NCBI GenBank assembly: GCA_016785225.1
Contig: JAFBJZ010000660.1
Coordinates: 3,100,001-3,164,000 of the forward strand
Direction of reading: 5' to 3'
DNA from: Psettodes erumei
Lineage: Eukaryota; Chordata; Actinopteri; Pleuronectiformes; Psettodidae
DNA: 64,000 nucleotides
Shown here: positions 52,088-64,000 of the stretch, in pieces
How positions within the stretch are numbered: position 1 is the stretch's first letter
Layout: each line of letters opens with the position of its first letter
Made by a program: the position numbers and the translations under genes
Notes under the pieces: generated by a model
The model's input: only the letters and a program-made list of their open reading frames with translations
What the model was told of the DNA's origin: nothing
Database searches by the model: none

Positions 52088-53725
52088 ATTTAGTGTTGTA
52101 AAATCAAATCAGCACATGGCAGCGGTTTAACGGAACGACTTCATTTCTACTTAGAGGACAACAAAGACACACAAACTCCACATCAAGTCCCATTCGTCCT
52201 CACTTTAATTTTGTCTCCAATGACATTATAATTAATTTAATGGTGCTACTAAATGAAGTTTAAAAAACTAATTAAAAAAAGGAAAAAAACATTCTTTTGA
52301 AACCATTAATACAGAACGTGATTTTCTGATTTGGTCCGAGTATTGTACGGACACTCTGCAGCAGTTTAGTTCGGGTGCGTTGGCACCATCCTGGGCCGGA
52401 CGGGTAAATATACAGACGGAACATATTCAACGTAATGTCGGAATTTCGCTGCAGTACAATTTATCATCATAAAAGCCCAGTGACATGGCCACACTCAAAT
52501 AATAAGACTCTTTTCTCTTCTCTTCTCTCAACACACACACAGGATGGATACTAACATGTACGCACTGCAGACAGCATCCTTTTCCATTACCGGGGCTGGA
52601 GAAGGCCCAACCTACATATATGGAAGATAAACAAATGGATTTTTTTTTTTATTTTTGCACTGCACAAGCTGTTTCTATAGCCAATAGGTTCCCATTCACT
52701 TAGTGGATACTGCTGGTGAGCGATGCTTTGGAGTCTGGCTGATGTGACAAAGTAGCTTTTTTTTTTTCCTTCCTCCTAATGCATAAATGATGCCACAACA
52801 GTGATACTCATTTCCATAAATCCATTTAAACACCCGTTAAGATCAAGTGCGGAGGAAATAACATTCAAAAATCCTTGCACATAAGTGCAAATAAAGGTTT
52901 GCGCGCGCGCGTACTCACGTGTGTGTCAGTGAGTGGGTGTGGGCGTGTGCGCATGTGTGGCGATGATGTGTCTGCAAATGCATAAACCAAATCCTAACTG
53001 TCAGTGAAAGAGATGGGGGTCACAGGTCAGCAGCTTTCCGGAGGCTTTCTCTCTATCTCCTCTGACAGTTCCCGAGATGCAGCGGGCCACCGGGGCACCG
53101 TGTCTGTCCCCGTCTGTCTGTCCGCCTCTCCTGAAATCCCGTCCCAAGCAGATCGGTTCCCTCCACAGAGCGCTTCATCCTGAGCAGGACAAGGACGGAC
53201 TGTGTCGCCCTTCAGGACTCCATGGCTTCTTTGTTAACAAACCAGTCTGCCTCGCTCCAGCTAACCAGGATTTTTTTTTTCTGAATAGAAAACTGTTGAT
53301 AAATAAAAACACTTCCACTCCCCACAAATGGCCCTTGTCTCTTTTGCAGTGATGTTCACTTCTTTTGGAATAACCCTACAAAATGAGGCCCAGGAGAAAA
53401 AGATCTACTCTCTTTGGAGAGCGCTCTCATGTTTGTTCATTTTTTTTCGAAAAACATCATCAGAAATATGGCTCTTCGAATACGAGCGCAATCTGCAGCC
53501 ACTCTCGATAGTCAAGTGAGGATCCGTCTGTATACAGTTGCATAACGAAAGAATCTCCTTCACACAAAGTTTAATTAGCGAGCAAAGCCAGCACTTGCTC
53601 TTCTTTTCCCGTGTTCTTCAGTCCAAGTGCACTTAAATCCCTATCGAACGTCATCACATGGCACATCAAACATTTCAAGTGTCTATCGCTGTGTATTTTT
53701 CATTGCCACCTCTGCCTCGAAACAT

Positions 53726-54583
53726 TCAAGTAACCTGAAGCAATTCAGGTGCATGAGAGGAGCCTTCACAGGCGAAATAAGAGGGAGGCACGGCTTCTCG
53801 CATAAACTGTAGCTCCCAAAGGCTTCCTCGCTCAAAGCTATCTCTGCCGCTGGAGGTCGAGGAGGGGGACTGAAACAGAAGGCAAAGTGGTGCTGGCCAA
53901 ACTGTTGTGCTCCCATGGAAGAAACAAAGCTGGGGTTGGCTGATTGATGTCTGCTGCATGACAGGGAAGCAAGGACTGGACTGGATTTTGGATGTGGACT
54001 GTAGCGAACACGTCGGAAGCACCTCGGCTATTCTAATGTAAATTGCTGTTCTGAACGGTTTGTTTGAACAGCGGACAGCAGTGAGGTACCTGCTGCCAAC
54101 ACTTACATTAGGAGCTGGGAAGAGGTAAGACATTCTGGGACAGTGTCCCCAACTTCCAGCCAGGTTTTCTTCTTGGCCAGCTGTGCCACGCCAGACAGGG
54201 GCAGGATGAAACACCTCAGTTACAGTCAGAGTCATCTGTGGAGTACCATTTGACTCTGGTTCAAAACATCTCTCAGTGGAGGGGTTGTCTTGGGTAAAAG
54301 CTGCCTGATGCGTCGCCACTGTCCTCCGGGACATCAACAGCCAGGAAACACTATGGCCATTGTTCTCCGACCTCAGAGGGGACCGCCGTGCGCTCCAAGC
54401 GGTCGGCAAGGTACTGGATACCAGTGGCAACACACTTCTGTCGGGCAGATGTTGTGGGCTGTTCGGGGACCTGGCACTGTGATGCTTGGCGTGGTAGTAA
54501 GGCCACATTACGGGCAAAATTAATTGTGCTGCTTCACAGCACTTTAGGTTCTCACTGACGCCTGGTGCACATTCGCAAAGCAC
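53726..54583 (-). other. Unassigned 285-codon open reading frame
   Basis: This is by far the longest open frame in the window: Met start at 54583, stop near 53726, 285 residues. I recognise no domain; the composition is rich in Ser, Pro, Thr and Cys, without a clear signal peptide or repeats. At uniform base composition a stop-free run of this length has a chance near one in a million per start, so well under one is expected in 64 kb. The rest of the region (to about 55080) also carries a 137-codon frame on the plus strand. It could be a decayed mobile element, a lineage-specific gene, or chance in a GC-richer stretch. No polyadenylation or promoter signals were tied to it. Confidence 0.2.
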
Positions 54584-57500
54584 ATTTTAAGCGTAATTAA
54601 CTGTACCCCTGACAAGCTTGTCGTGTGGTATGACCAAGCTCAAATACTGAAGAGAGTCAAGGAAAGTTGTGTGGACTAGATATTCTTGCACTTTCCACGG
54701 TGATAACGGCAAACCTGCAGCAAAGTGGAAAGGGGGAAGACACCAGTCATGAGCCTTCCAGGGCAGACAGGGCCATTAGTGCCAAAGTGAAGGTCTGGTA
54801 TATGAATGGCCAATGGCCTAAAGCACAGCACGCGATGTATGTTTGCGAAAAGTGTGTCACACAGACAATGAGTACGGCGGCCGTGGCTCCAGTCATCTGC
54901 ATAGACATGCACTGCAGGCTTCGCTGCATTCACTACCCCGTGCACACAAAAGACAGGGATCCACAATTCTCTCCCTTACATCAACTGAAAAGTGCCATTA
55001 CGTTAGAACCACTGCCAGTACTGGATCAGCTACATCGAGCTCACCACCACAACAGAGCTGAAAGACTCTCGCTCTCTTAATAATAGAGGAAATCCTCCAG
55101 TGATTCATCCCTGTGGTTGCCAGTTGGGTGGCAGCTCCCAGCACCAAAAATCCACTCTGAAATATCTTTCAAGCTTGTTAAGCAGGTTTCCTCTCTATAT
55201 CACTCAGTCAAGACAGCTCTATTGCTGGAGCTGACTTTGGCTGAGGCAGTGAGTGATCAATGTGTGCTCCCCACCCCTCGTGCTGCCTCGCGATAAGAGA
55301 GGATTTGAGTTGTGCCACACATAAAATCCGTCCTTTATGCATAAAAACTTTAGAAGTTGGTTGAGTTCAAGGACAATCCAGGCGGAGAAGTTCTATTGAC
55401 CTCCCTGTGATGGTGAGAGAGAGACGAGTTTGCATTGTCTATGCCCTTTGTGCATATTGTTAATATTACTTGGAGCACACAGGTACGCTCAGACATACTA
55501 AACAGTTGTTTGTTTGCTGTGGAGACTGGCTGGCAAGCCCCTCTTGAAAGCAAGGCTCCTTCATTCGCTTTGTGACAGCACTTCACAAAATACCCAGAGG
55601 CTACTGTGGCTGTACTGCAGGCACAGTATACAGTGTGGCCTGTAGTTTACTGCACTAATTATTTATTTAAAAAAAAAACAAGTAGCAGGATCAGATCAAA
55701 AATTTGCCTTTATGTGTCATTTTAGAGGGTGAGAAAAAACTTTTTTTTTGTTTAATTTGACTGACATACCGTTGTGTTGTTCTGTGCTGACAAACACAAT
55801 GAGCGATCAACTACAGAGCAATCCACTGCTCCTTGTGCTCCTGTCACTGAGAAAATACTTTTGCTTTGATTACAATGTCGACCGGTGTCAAAGCAGCCAA
55901 CTAAAATAAAAAAAGTAATTAAATTTTCTCCTCAATTAAATGACTCCTGACTGTGAAATCGTCTGCAGAATGTCGACGGAGGCGATCAAAAGCTTGGAAA
56001 TAGTTAAGTACAAGCCGGCAGTCTTGTTATTTAAGGACGGTTTTAGATTCTTGCCACAGTTCTCCCGAGTGTCATGTTCAATAGCCTGAGTTTAGGCGAG
56101 AGGGGGATATTCGCAGTGCCAGTGTATCACCCAGCAGGGTGGTTTAGCAGATGTTCCGTCTTCGAGTCAACACTTTAATTAGTATTGTGCTGTGGAGAAA
56201 CAACGGCTTCTTATTTCCTGTCAACATGCCCCTCTGGGCTACCAATTAATAAAAAACACCTCAAAGATTAGGTTCTCACCACTGCACTGCAATGAGTTCG
56301 AGATGAGATTCTGATTACAACAGAGAGTGCGGGCGTAACGCTTGTGCAGCCACTCTGATCTGACCACAAGCTGTTCATTGACACAGAAATAGCGTTCAGA
56401 AAAGTGTTGCGACACACAGATGCGCGAGTAATCCCCGAATGGGTTTTTTGGTCATCGAGGGGCGTCTCGGACCTCTGTCGGACCATATGAACGGCAGCAT
56501 GGTCCCACAAAGCCGTCCCGCTGCTCCTCCGCACTGATGCCGCGGTCCCAGCATGAAGCTGCGTCATGTCTCCTTGACGGCTGCGTTCCTTGAGTTGCTA
56601 TCAGCGCGCGTGAGTCGCATTCATCAGCGTTGGGTGTTCTTGATCGAGCCACGTTTGCAGTCAGACGCCACTTCCTGCAGACATCTCACTGTCCGCGCGG
56701 GCAAAGTTACAGACATGTTACAGCATCCGCGGCGGGATGAAAGGAGACCCGGTTTCCATGGCAACGGCGTATACCCACACACGGCCGCCCGCTTCCTGCC
56801 ACAGAAACCCATTTAAATTCAGATACTCAATCAGCGTGAGGAAATTATTGGAAACAACTAGGCCAGATAGCGACCATGAGCGTGTTGCAGTCGGAGGAAG
56901 AGTAAGTGAAACTGAAGCGGGGAACAAAGAGGAAGATGAAACGATAAAGGCGCCTGACATCGCTCAGCGGTGGATAGAGATCTTGAGGAACAGACCAGGT
57001 CTGCGTGCATCTGGAACAGCGAACAGCAGCTCTATGGGATATGTGCAGAAATAAGTGCAGACCTACATCATCCTAAGCAGCTTCAGGCACTGAAGCATAC
57101 ACAGTGTGATAAGCGTGAAAGTGGATCTGGACATAGCATAACCTCAAATAAATGGCTGAATTCAAACAGGTTCCTGCCTTAGCAGCAGAGGAGCCAGTGG
57201 TAAATACCAGGTGAAAGTATTTCTCTATGTTAGAATGTAGAAATAAAGCTTCAGTTAAAAAAAGGGGTAAATAAATGCATTATTTTTAAAAAGTTGAGCA
57301 TTTTTTCCACTGATAACACAGAATACTTATTAGGCTGGACATCTGAAAAGCTTTGCGCCGCCTAACAACGGATCGGTTAAATTCACTGGACGCGCTGTAA
57401 CACTTGTAGACGCACGTGTGCGCTTTTTTTGCAAGAGCGGACACTGATGTGAACGCACAGAAGCACTTAAGGCCGCCTCTCGCATATCTTGGGGCACAAT

Positions 57501-60500
57501 GGCTGCTCTAAGCCAGGCCAAGCGTTCAATACACGCCGAGGCCCAAATATTTTTTCAGAGCCACGGATTTGTTTTGCTGAGCTGCGGGAGGGCGAGAGGG
57601 CGACATCCCAGGCAAAGAGAACATTACTTCCACGTGACAGCTGGCTGTTTACTCCAGTGCCTCATATCCCCTTGGCCTCACTACTGGACCGAGTGTCCCC
57701 TTGTATTGATCGAAAACCAAACTAAGTGGTCTAATCCTTGCATGCCACCGCAGAGGAATGGAACAAAACTGTCTGGAGCGCTTCCTGTCTGCGTGTGTGT
57801 GTGTGTGTGGGCGTGCGTGCTTATCTGTATGTTAAAGTCTGGACGAGCGTCACCACCGTAAACACAAGTGCCCTATTTTGTAAGACCAGAAAGCTCCAGG
57901 AACCTGCCTGAAGGTTTACAATGCAAACAAAACTGGGGCAAATTACTGATCATGTAATTTCTACATTTTCGTGGCTAATTTGAACTTTTTTTTTTTAAAG
58001 AATACTAGCAAAACTGGACCTGATGCGTTGCTACTTATAATGCGCAGCTGCCTGCACCACTGAGTGGATTTTTTTTTTATTTTCTGAACTTTCTTAGATT
58101 CCTCAGCTTCTGAGTTCCAGCCTTTTTGAAATATTTATTTGAATTCTTGCTTTTGTGGACTGATGCAACCAATGTGTGCGGGATTCGCTGCGTTATAAAG
58201 TAAGGGTCTCCAGACTGCAGTGCATGAAGAGGAGGCACATGACAGAAATTGTAATCTTTTTTTTTTCTTCTTCTTTTTTTGCTTTCTTCTCTGTGTGTGC
58301 TTCAGAAGAATAACATCCGTGTCTATTACAGATCGCACAGTAGATAGTGAGTCTGGGGCCCAGATGGACCAGTCTCAAGGTACGAACCCAGAAGAATTAG
58401 CATCGACTCAGACACATTACAACTCACGTGAGAGGGGGGCTCGTCTTTGCCCCCGGGCAGAGACGATGGATACCCAACCCGCACACAAACTCCATTGTTG
58501 ATACAATATTGACATGGCACTAATAGCCCTGGCTATAAGACAGGGTGGATGAGCAACCAGGCGAGACCGAAATTGCGTGAAGGCCAGGCGCACGCCTCGC
58601 TGTAGCCCGACCACGACCCACTTTAGCGCAATGGCAAACACCATTCTGTTTGTCTCTGTGCATTACTCTCAGATGCTTGACCACTGCGGGCAAACTCCCT
58701 CAGGAAGTCTAGACTGGAGTTTAGGTCCCGCACGCACACACACATCTAAACACCAAGCCAGCTTCTGAATGAAAACTGGAACACTTTTTTAAAACCCCAG
58801 TGGAAGCTGCAGAGAAAGACCGAATGCAACACGGAAACATTAACTCATACTGGAAGCAGCGGCCATGTATTTGGCTCATTATCGGCACTGGTTAACAGAA
58901 TGGCACTGATAAATTTTTACCACACACTGACACATGCAGTCTGAGCCTCCTGCATGAATCACTAACTAAAAATCCGTTCTACGCACCATTTCGATTCCCG
59001 CTGGCATCAAAAACTGCTTCTGGTGATGAGCGCAAATGCATGCTCAACACCATTCACAACCGTCCTAATTCATTTCACATGCATGATGATCTGAGAGAAA
59101 TCTGATTCATCTTGGCCAGCGTGGCTTGTAATTTTTTTTTCTTTTTTCCTGTTATACTGACTGTAGGTATGCAGCGGGGATAATTGGTTCCATAAATACA
59201 ACTCAAAAGTGGGAAAAAAAAGCACCGACACGTCGCCGAGACGCGAAGACCGTTTTTTGTATCTGTGCCATCATCGAGCAAGTCACTCTGAAGTGAAAGG
59301 TGCAGCGCCGCGCTGAGAAGTTGAAATACTTTTATCATAACGCAGTCAAAGCGCAGCCATGAGACAGCAGACTTCTCTGAAAACGGCATCTTCAAAATGA
59401 GACTGCTGAGGACGTTAGATTGCAACGGCCACAGGACGGTCAACAGTCAGAAAGACACGGACAGATTCGGATTGAAGAGATGCATATCCCTCTTCTCTCT
59501 GCTTCGTGAAAAAAAATATGCAAAGTAACTGATCATCAGTTCTACATTTCTATTACCTCATTTCTCTTTGTACAGCTCCAAACCTCAGAGGAAATAAAAA
59601 GCGTTCTCACAAATCCAAAAGTAAATCTCGGGTACGTGTTTGGAAGGAGTGTACATTAACATGTTCCATGTATTAACGACAAATCAGCATTTGGGACCGT
59701 AACTTTTAAATTGTATTGAAAAATATCATCTCGGCTCAAACATCTTCTAATATATCCTGATTTTCCAAGGAAGGGCCTAAGAGCGTCTTTCTGCCTTCAA
59801 TTTGATTGACTTATAAAGTAGATGAATTTTTCTTCACGTAATAATTGAAGCCACGCTTACTAATTAAATTCATTTGATTGCGAGTCACTGTCACCTACAG
59901 TTTTTCTTTTTCAGTTGAGATCGAGTGCACTAGAGGGGAATCCTGTGATTATAAATCCGATTATAACCCGCAGGAAGAAGAAGAAGAAAAAAAAAGTCGA
60001 TACCCAATTTTCTGCTCAAAAACGATTTACATTTCGAATTTACATGAGTTGAATGATGAGAGGGCATTGTTCTATCAGACACAATATTAGCTCCCTCATG
60101 ATTTGTGACTGACAGCTGTACAATTCATCCTGGCTGTAAATGTTATGGGGCCAGGGGCTGTGAAATAGAGTTTTTCTCCGTGTGAGGAGGCAGGATGCCA
60201 AGACTACCCACTGGAGAAATATCTGGAAATACAGCAAGCTTCCCATGAAGGCTGCTTTCCCGGAGACCCGTTGCTCTGTCGTAAATTGCCTGCATTTCAG
60301 CTTATGCAAATCTATCTGGTAAGGAAAAAAAATGCTATTTTCCTCCGAGATGCTTCTCTCGTTCCCGCTATCCCCATGACGAACCATCAACGCAGATAAA
60401 ATCCAACCATCTCCAGCTTAATTTTTGCCACTCTCAGATTTCCTTTGGCGGAGCGAGGCTGTCTTGCATCACTACTCTGAGGACGAGCTCAGGTCATCCG

Positions 60501-62263
60501 TGGTGAACGAGATTTCTTAGAAAGCATGATTTTTGTGGATTGCAACCCTTGGGCATGCGCACTGCTCCGTCCCATTGTGTTCCTCATTGTTGTGTCAGGC
60601 CAGCAGGAATAATGAGAGCTGCTCCAGTAACGAGACTCAGCAGGTAGAGCACTTTTGCTCAGATATAATATATGCACAATATACATGTCCCGCGAGCCGC
60701 TCTGCTCCCACTGCTGAAATGAGCTCTATGGGCCCGCTCAGGATGAATATGTATGACAGAAAGAAAGTCGGGGAGGGAGGGGTTCCAAACTGCATCACTG
60801 TTCTCATCGCGACGAAGGTTCACGACAAGTTCGTCAGCGAAAATATCCCACAACACCTCCGGCGTGACTCTCGCTCCTGTGTCGATCCAAACACGGTTGG
60901 AGGAAATAAAGGCATGGGGAGAAGCGAGCAGCGGAGGGCTGGGATCAGGACGAGCCGCACTCGAGCTCACATCTCGTGGACAGAAGAATCCTTTTAGTGT
61001 TATCATAGGCCGCAGATATGTTCAGGCTACGAGGCTGCACGGGGAAACTATTAACACTTTCTCTTGATAACAAAAGACGGGAGCCTTATCGGGATGGTAG
61101 AAGTGACACAGAATGCATTAACATTTATGGGGGCTCTCTCTCCTCAGCTTTTGTGTCATCTCCGGCGTGCCCATTCTGCTCCTCTCGCCTTAATGCAGTT
61201 CAGCACTTTGCCCATTCACCCCTCACTGCGTGAACCACCGCAGAAGAAAATAATGACCACACAAAATCCCCCTGTGCATGTTTGGCATAAGGAAGCTGCC
61301 CATTTTCTGAAAGCGGAGCAGACATTACCCCAGATCTCTCAAAAGCTAAACATTAATCAGTGAATAGTCCCTGAGACCAGACGCCCATTTAACTGTCTTT
61401 AATTGAGATTAATATTGCACAACTTTTAAATCGCATCATCCCCAGAGCAAGTTTAAATCTTTGTTGTGTGCCTGACGTAACTGTAGAAGTCAATGCGATA
61501 CTCCACGGCATGCGTCCTGCTAATATTTAAGCGTATCTTTTGGTAAACGTCATTCATTTATTTATTTATTTTTTCTGCTTCTTTGCCTTGTTGTGGATGT
61601 TTTATTTAGCAGAACACAATGTTTGCTGCTCGCTCTAGTGGTACAGCTCTCAAACTTTAATGAGCTTCCACTGAACCGTCAGCCAGATGTCACAAATGCG
61701 GAAGCGACCCGCCCCCCTGGCAGCATCCGCAGCTCTCGACCCGCTCAGCGAAGACGGTGTGGGGGGTACAACTTGTGTCGAGATTCATTGTAATTGACCG
61801 AGTTGCAACATATCAGTCAGCAGTTACAGCAGACAGCGCAGGTTGGGTCTTTACTTAAGTCTTTACTGTAAGTTTGATCTGAGAGTTCTTAAAACTGTGG
61901 CAAACACGCGGCTGCGCGAGGCCACAACTTTAGCGCACATGCAAGAAATAATAATGAGCTGGAATATAAATGCTGTGTGAAAGCGTGGGATAAAAATGGC
62001 CTCGCTGCTGCTGCTGCTCATGACACGCACCTTTAAATGTCTAACACCAAGACTTTCCTGTAAGTATTTAATTAGCTTACCAGATGGAATGAAGTGTACA
62101 TCTAATACTGCAAGGTGCGCATGAACAGTACCGTCTCGTGCGATTGGGGAACTTAAATGAAATGAAGGGACCCGTCAGCACAAGCCACTGGTTATTTTGG
62201 CAAAACCAAACGAAAATAATCAAGCGGCACTCGGGCTCGGAGAACCGAGAGGCGGGATCCTAC

Positions 62264-62383
62264 CGTCATTACACAGCGGCCCTCCGAACGTCGTCATGGT
62301 GCAGTCACAGTTGAAGCCCTCCCACAGCTGAAGGCACACGCCCTGGTTGGCACACGAGTCCTCCTGGCACGTCGTGCTGGGGC
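62264..62383 (-). CDS. nrxn1: Neurexin EGF-like repeat 3 exon (alpha-neurexin only)
   Basis: This internal exon encodes 39 complete codons plus split codons at both ends. The peptide contains CQEDSCANQGVC, then CDC and finally PLCND, giving the six cysteines of an EGF module, and it matches the third EGF-like repeat of alpha-neurexins just before LNS6. The ending TTFGGPLCND is closest to neurexin-1 as I remember it. The acceptor (ctccacactcag) precedes 62383, with a possible branch point in ctcac about 30 nt upstream. The donor after 62264 reads gtagga, which is weaker than gtaagt. Both ends are phase 1 and the exon is 120 bp, so skipping it would keep frame. The EGF module lies extracellularly between LNS5 and LNS6 in alpha-neurexin. 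The beta form lacks it, because its promoter lies downstream. Neurexin identity is near certain; the paralogue is less so. Confidence 0.93.
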
Positions 62384-64000
62384 CTGAGTGTGGAGGCAAA
62401 CGGCAACGTCGGTGAGCGGGCTTTTACACCTGAGAGGCGGCTGAGTGCGCACAGTGGCAGAGTCTGCAGTCTAGTGTCGCGCAGAAACCTCGTGGATTTC
62501 ACTGTCACAACAAATCCTCACACATGTATCGAAAACAGCAATAAACAAAACGCATTTAAATAAGGTCAAATAATTTTAGCAATTCAGATTAATTTAGTCA
62601 TTTAAATATCTTATATTTAGGAACAGCAGAAGAAAGAAAATGAATGGGAACACTATGGATTAGCCTCTGTTTACATCTGGTTTTTGTAAAGTACAGCAGT
62701 ATGTATTTAAACTGATCTGGTGCAGCTCGATATTTGTTACAGAACCAATTAAATGCTGCAGTACAATCTGTAATCCACTTCTCCTTTCCTTCTCTGAGCA
62801 GCTGTGGAGATGGTTGGTGCGATGGGTCAATGAAACGGCTTCAGTGCAACTGGTGCACCTGTGTTTTCTAAAGCGCTGGTCTGATCACCCAAAAGTGCAT
62901 GTCGTGACAGCTGCGAACGGGGTCACAGGACAATGATTCGCAGTCCTCAGACAGTGGAGTTCTCCGTGTGCTTTTAAACAGCACTGTAACACTGATTCCA
63001 GGTGTGTTTACCCTCAAAGTGTCACTCAGTTATTGCGGCAGTCCGAGCTAACGTGCAATAAGCACAGAGACTTCTATTGTCTGTTTGTGTGTCAGTGATG
63101 CTGAGTTAGTTCATCTTAGCGGACTGGAAGCAGTTTGCATGGATGAATGGTTAATAATTATTATGGACTTTGTTAGCAACTTTAATGATGTAATTATGCT
63201 GATTTTTTGATTATTACACCAAACATGATTGATTGTTACCAACATCTGGATTTTTAAACATGTATGAGACACAAACTACTACATACATTCATGTCGCAAT
63301 TTACAGCCATAATTAGTCACATGGGATACATCCTCCTTTCTTTGGATAGTTAGTTTGTTATCATTGCAATGGCCTGTATTCATTTCATTGTTCACTGGGT
63401 TACTCCTGACAGACTTTTAAAAAGAGTTGCAAGATTATATCCTCCTCCTTATATATGATTTTTTTGTCTGAATAAAGTGTAGCAACAGTGCTGCTCAGCC
63501 TCAGAGTAGCTATGGTAACTGCTTAATAGTTGAAGCATTTGCTGTAGCCCACTCAAGGCTGAAAAAATGCAAAAAGCAAAACACTGCACACAGTGTACAT
63601 TTTGCCACCAGAAAAAAAGGAGGGAAAACAGTCTAATTAATGACTGGGAATGGTTCTGAAATACATTTGAATACATATCCATTTAAATTGCATGTTATGG
63701 CATGATATTCTAATGATTCCATCGCTTGCCAAGTCTCTCACAATGTAATGTGCCTAATGTGTCATTAACGTGATGGGTCCTAATTTAACTTGACTTGGGT
63801 TATGACTCAAGTAAACAACGAGACAACAGATGCGCAGTGGTAAATGTGCCGCGTGAAGATAAGCCATTAGAATTTCAAACAATTAGGAGACAGAGCAATA
63901 CATTTCTTTAAAGGCTTTTCTCGTTGCTGCGATGTTTTCTGATTGATATTCGAGGCATGAAGCAGAGAGTAAGTGCTTTAATCAAAGAACCTGCGTGTAG
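62384..64000 (-). other. nrxn1: Alpha-neurexin intron upstream of the EGF3 exon
   Basis: This AT-rich stretch ends (gene-wise) at the cag acceptor at 62384-62386. The preceding LNS5 exon, which must end with the first base of a Gly codon, is not visible before the window edge. I see no other gene here. Confidence 0.8.

Larger units (their letters stand above)
48761..62263 (-). other. nrxn1: Alpha-neurexin intron between EGF3 exon and beta promoter
   Basis: No exon with neurexin or other recognisable similarity. CpG-richer blocks occur at about 50500-51060 and 56450-56800. A 285-codon open frame (53726-54583, minus) and an 82-codon frame with two hydrophobic segments (51839-52087, minus) are described separately. 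A GC-alternating run lies at 52902-52911 and a GT repeat at 57795-57809. Confidence 0.8.

Noticed and set aside
54676..54966. YADD tetrapeptide in a minus-strand frame, as in reverse transcriptases
   Set aside because: Flanking residues do not fit a reverse transcriptase core, and neighbouring conserved blocks are absent.
60635..60653. tRNA-like box (CTCAGCAGGTAGAGCAC) suggesting a SINE
   Set aside because: Resembles a tRNA A box, but no B box, body or tail follows.
29085..62383. Assignment to nrxn2 or nrxn3
   Set aside because: RADRLAIGFST, DSSSGLGD and VPIAIHRSPASLR fit neurexin-1 better than my recollection of neurexin-2 and -3; an alignment is needed for certainty.
1..64000. CRISPR array, operon or prokaryotic mobile element
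   Set aside because: No spaced direct repeats, no tandem long genes; spliced exons and microsatellites show vertebrate DNA.

Overview
The window is vertebrate, very probably teleost fish, genomic DNA lying inside one large gene: a neurexin on the minus strand, best matched to neurexin-1 (nrxn1; I cannot tell nrxn1a from nrxn1b). The evidence is three exons with correct splice signals and matching phase. They are separated by tens of kilobases of intron carrying dense CA/GT, CT/GA and AAC microsatellites and long homopolymers, as in fish genomes. There is no bacterial-style gene organisation; nearly all other open frames are short and repeat-driven.

Reading along the gene (high to low coordinate): 62384-64000 is intron. 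62264-62383 is the exon for the third EGF-like repeat, used only by alpha-neurexin. 46785-62263 is alpha intron, and its low-coordinate end (about 46.8-48.7 kb) looks like the internal beta-neurexin promoter and 5' leader. 46538-46784 is the coding part of the beta-specific first exon (82 codons: start Met, signal sequence, His-rich beta segment). 29267-46537 is intron common to both transcripts. 29085-29266 is the first exon of the LNS6 (laminin-neurexin-sex hormone binding globulin) domain, shared by alpha and beta. 1-29084 is the following intron; I did not find the next LNS6 exon or the splice-site-4 cassette, so they should lie beyond the left edge.

How the parts work together: the alpha EGF3 exon and the beta first exon both end after the first base of a codon, and both can join the same acceptor at 29266/29267. 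The window therefore holds the switch between long alpha-neurexin and short beta-neurexin. Both are presynaptic adhesion proteins whose LNS6 domain binds neuroligins and other postsynaptic partners.

I see no undescribed multi-gene system. Items that deserve a second look are an unusually long unassigned reading frame at 53.7-54.6 kb, two near-perfect hairpins (40604-40641 and 26693-26730), a CT microsatellite that is itself the polypyrimidine tract of the shared exon, a non-consensus donor on the EGF3 exon, a 147-codon upstream frame in the probable beta leader, and a perfect RFX X-box match.
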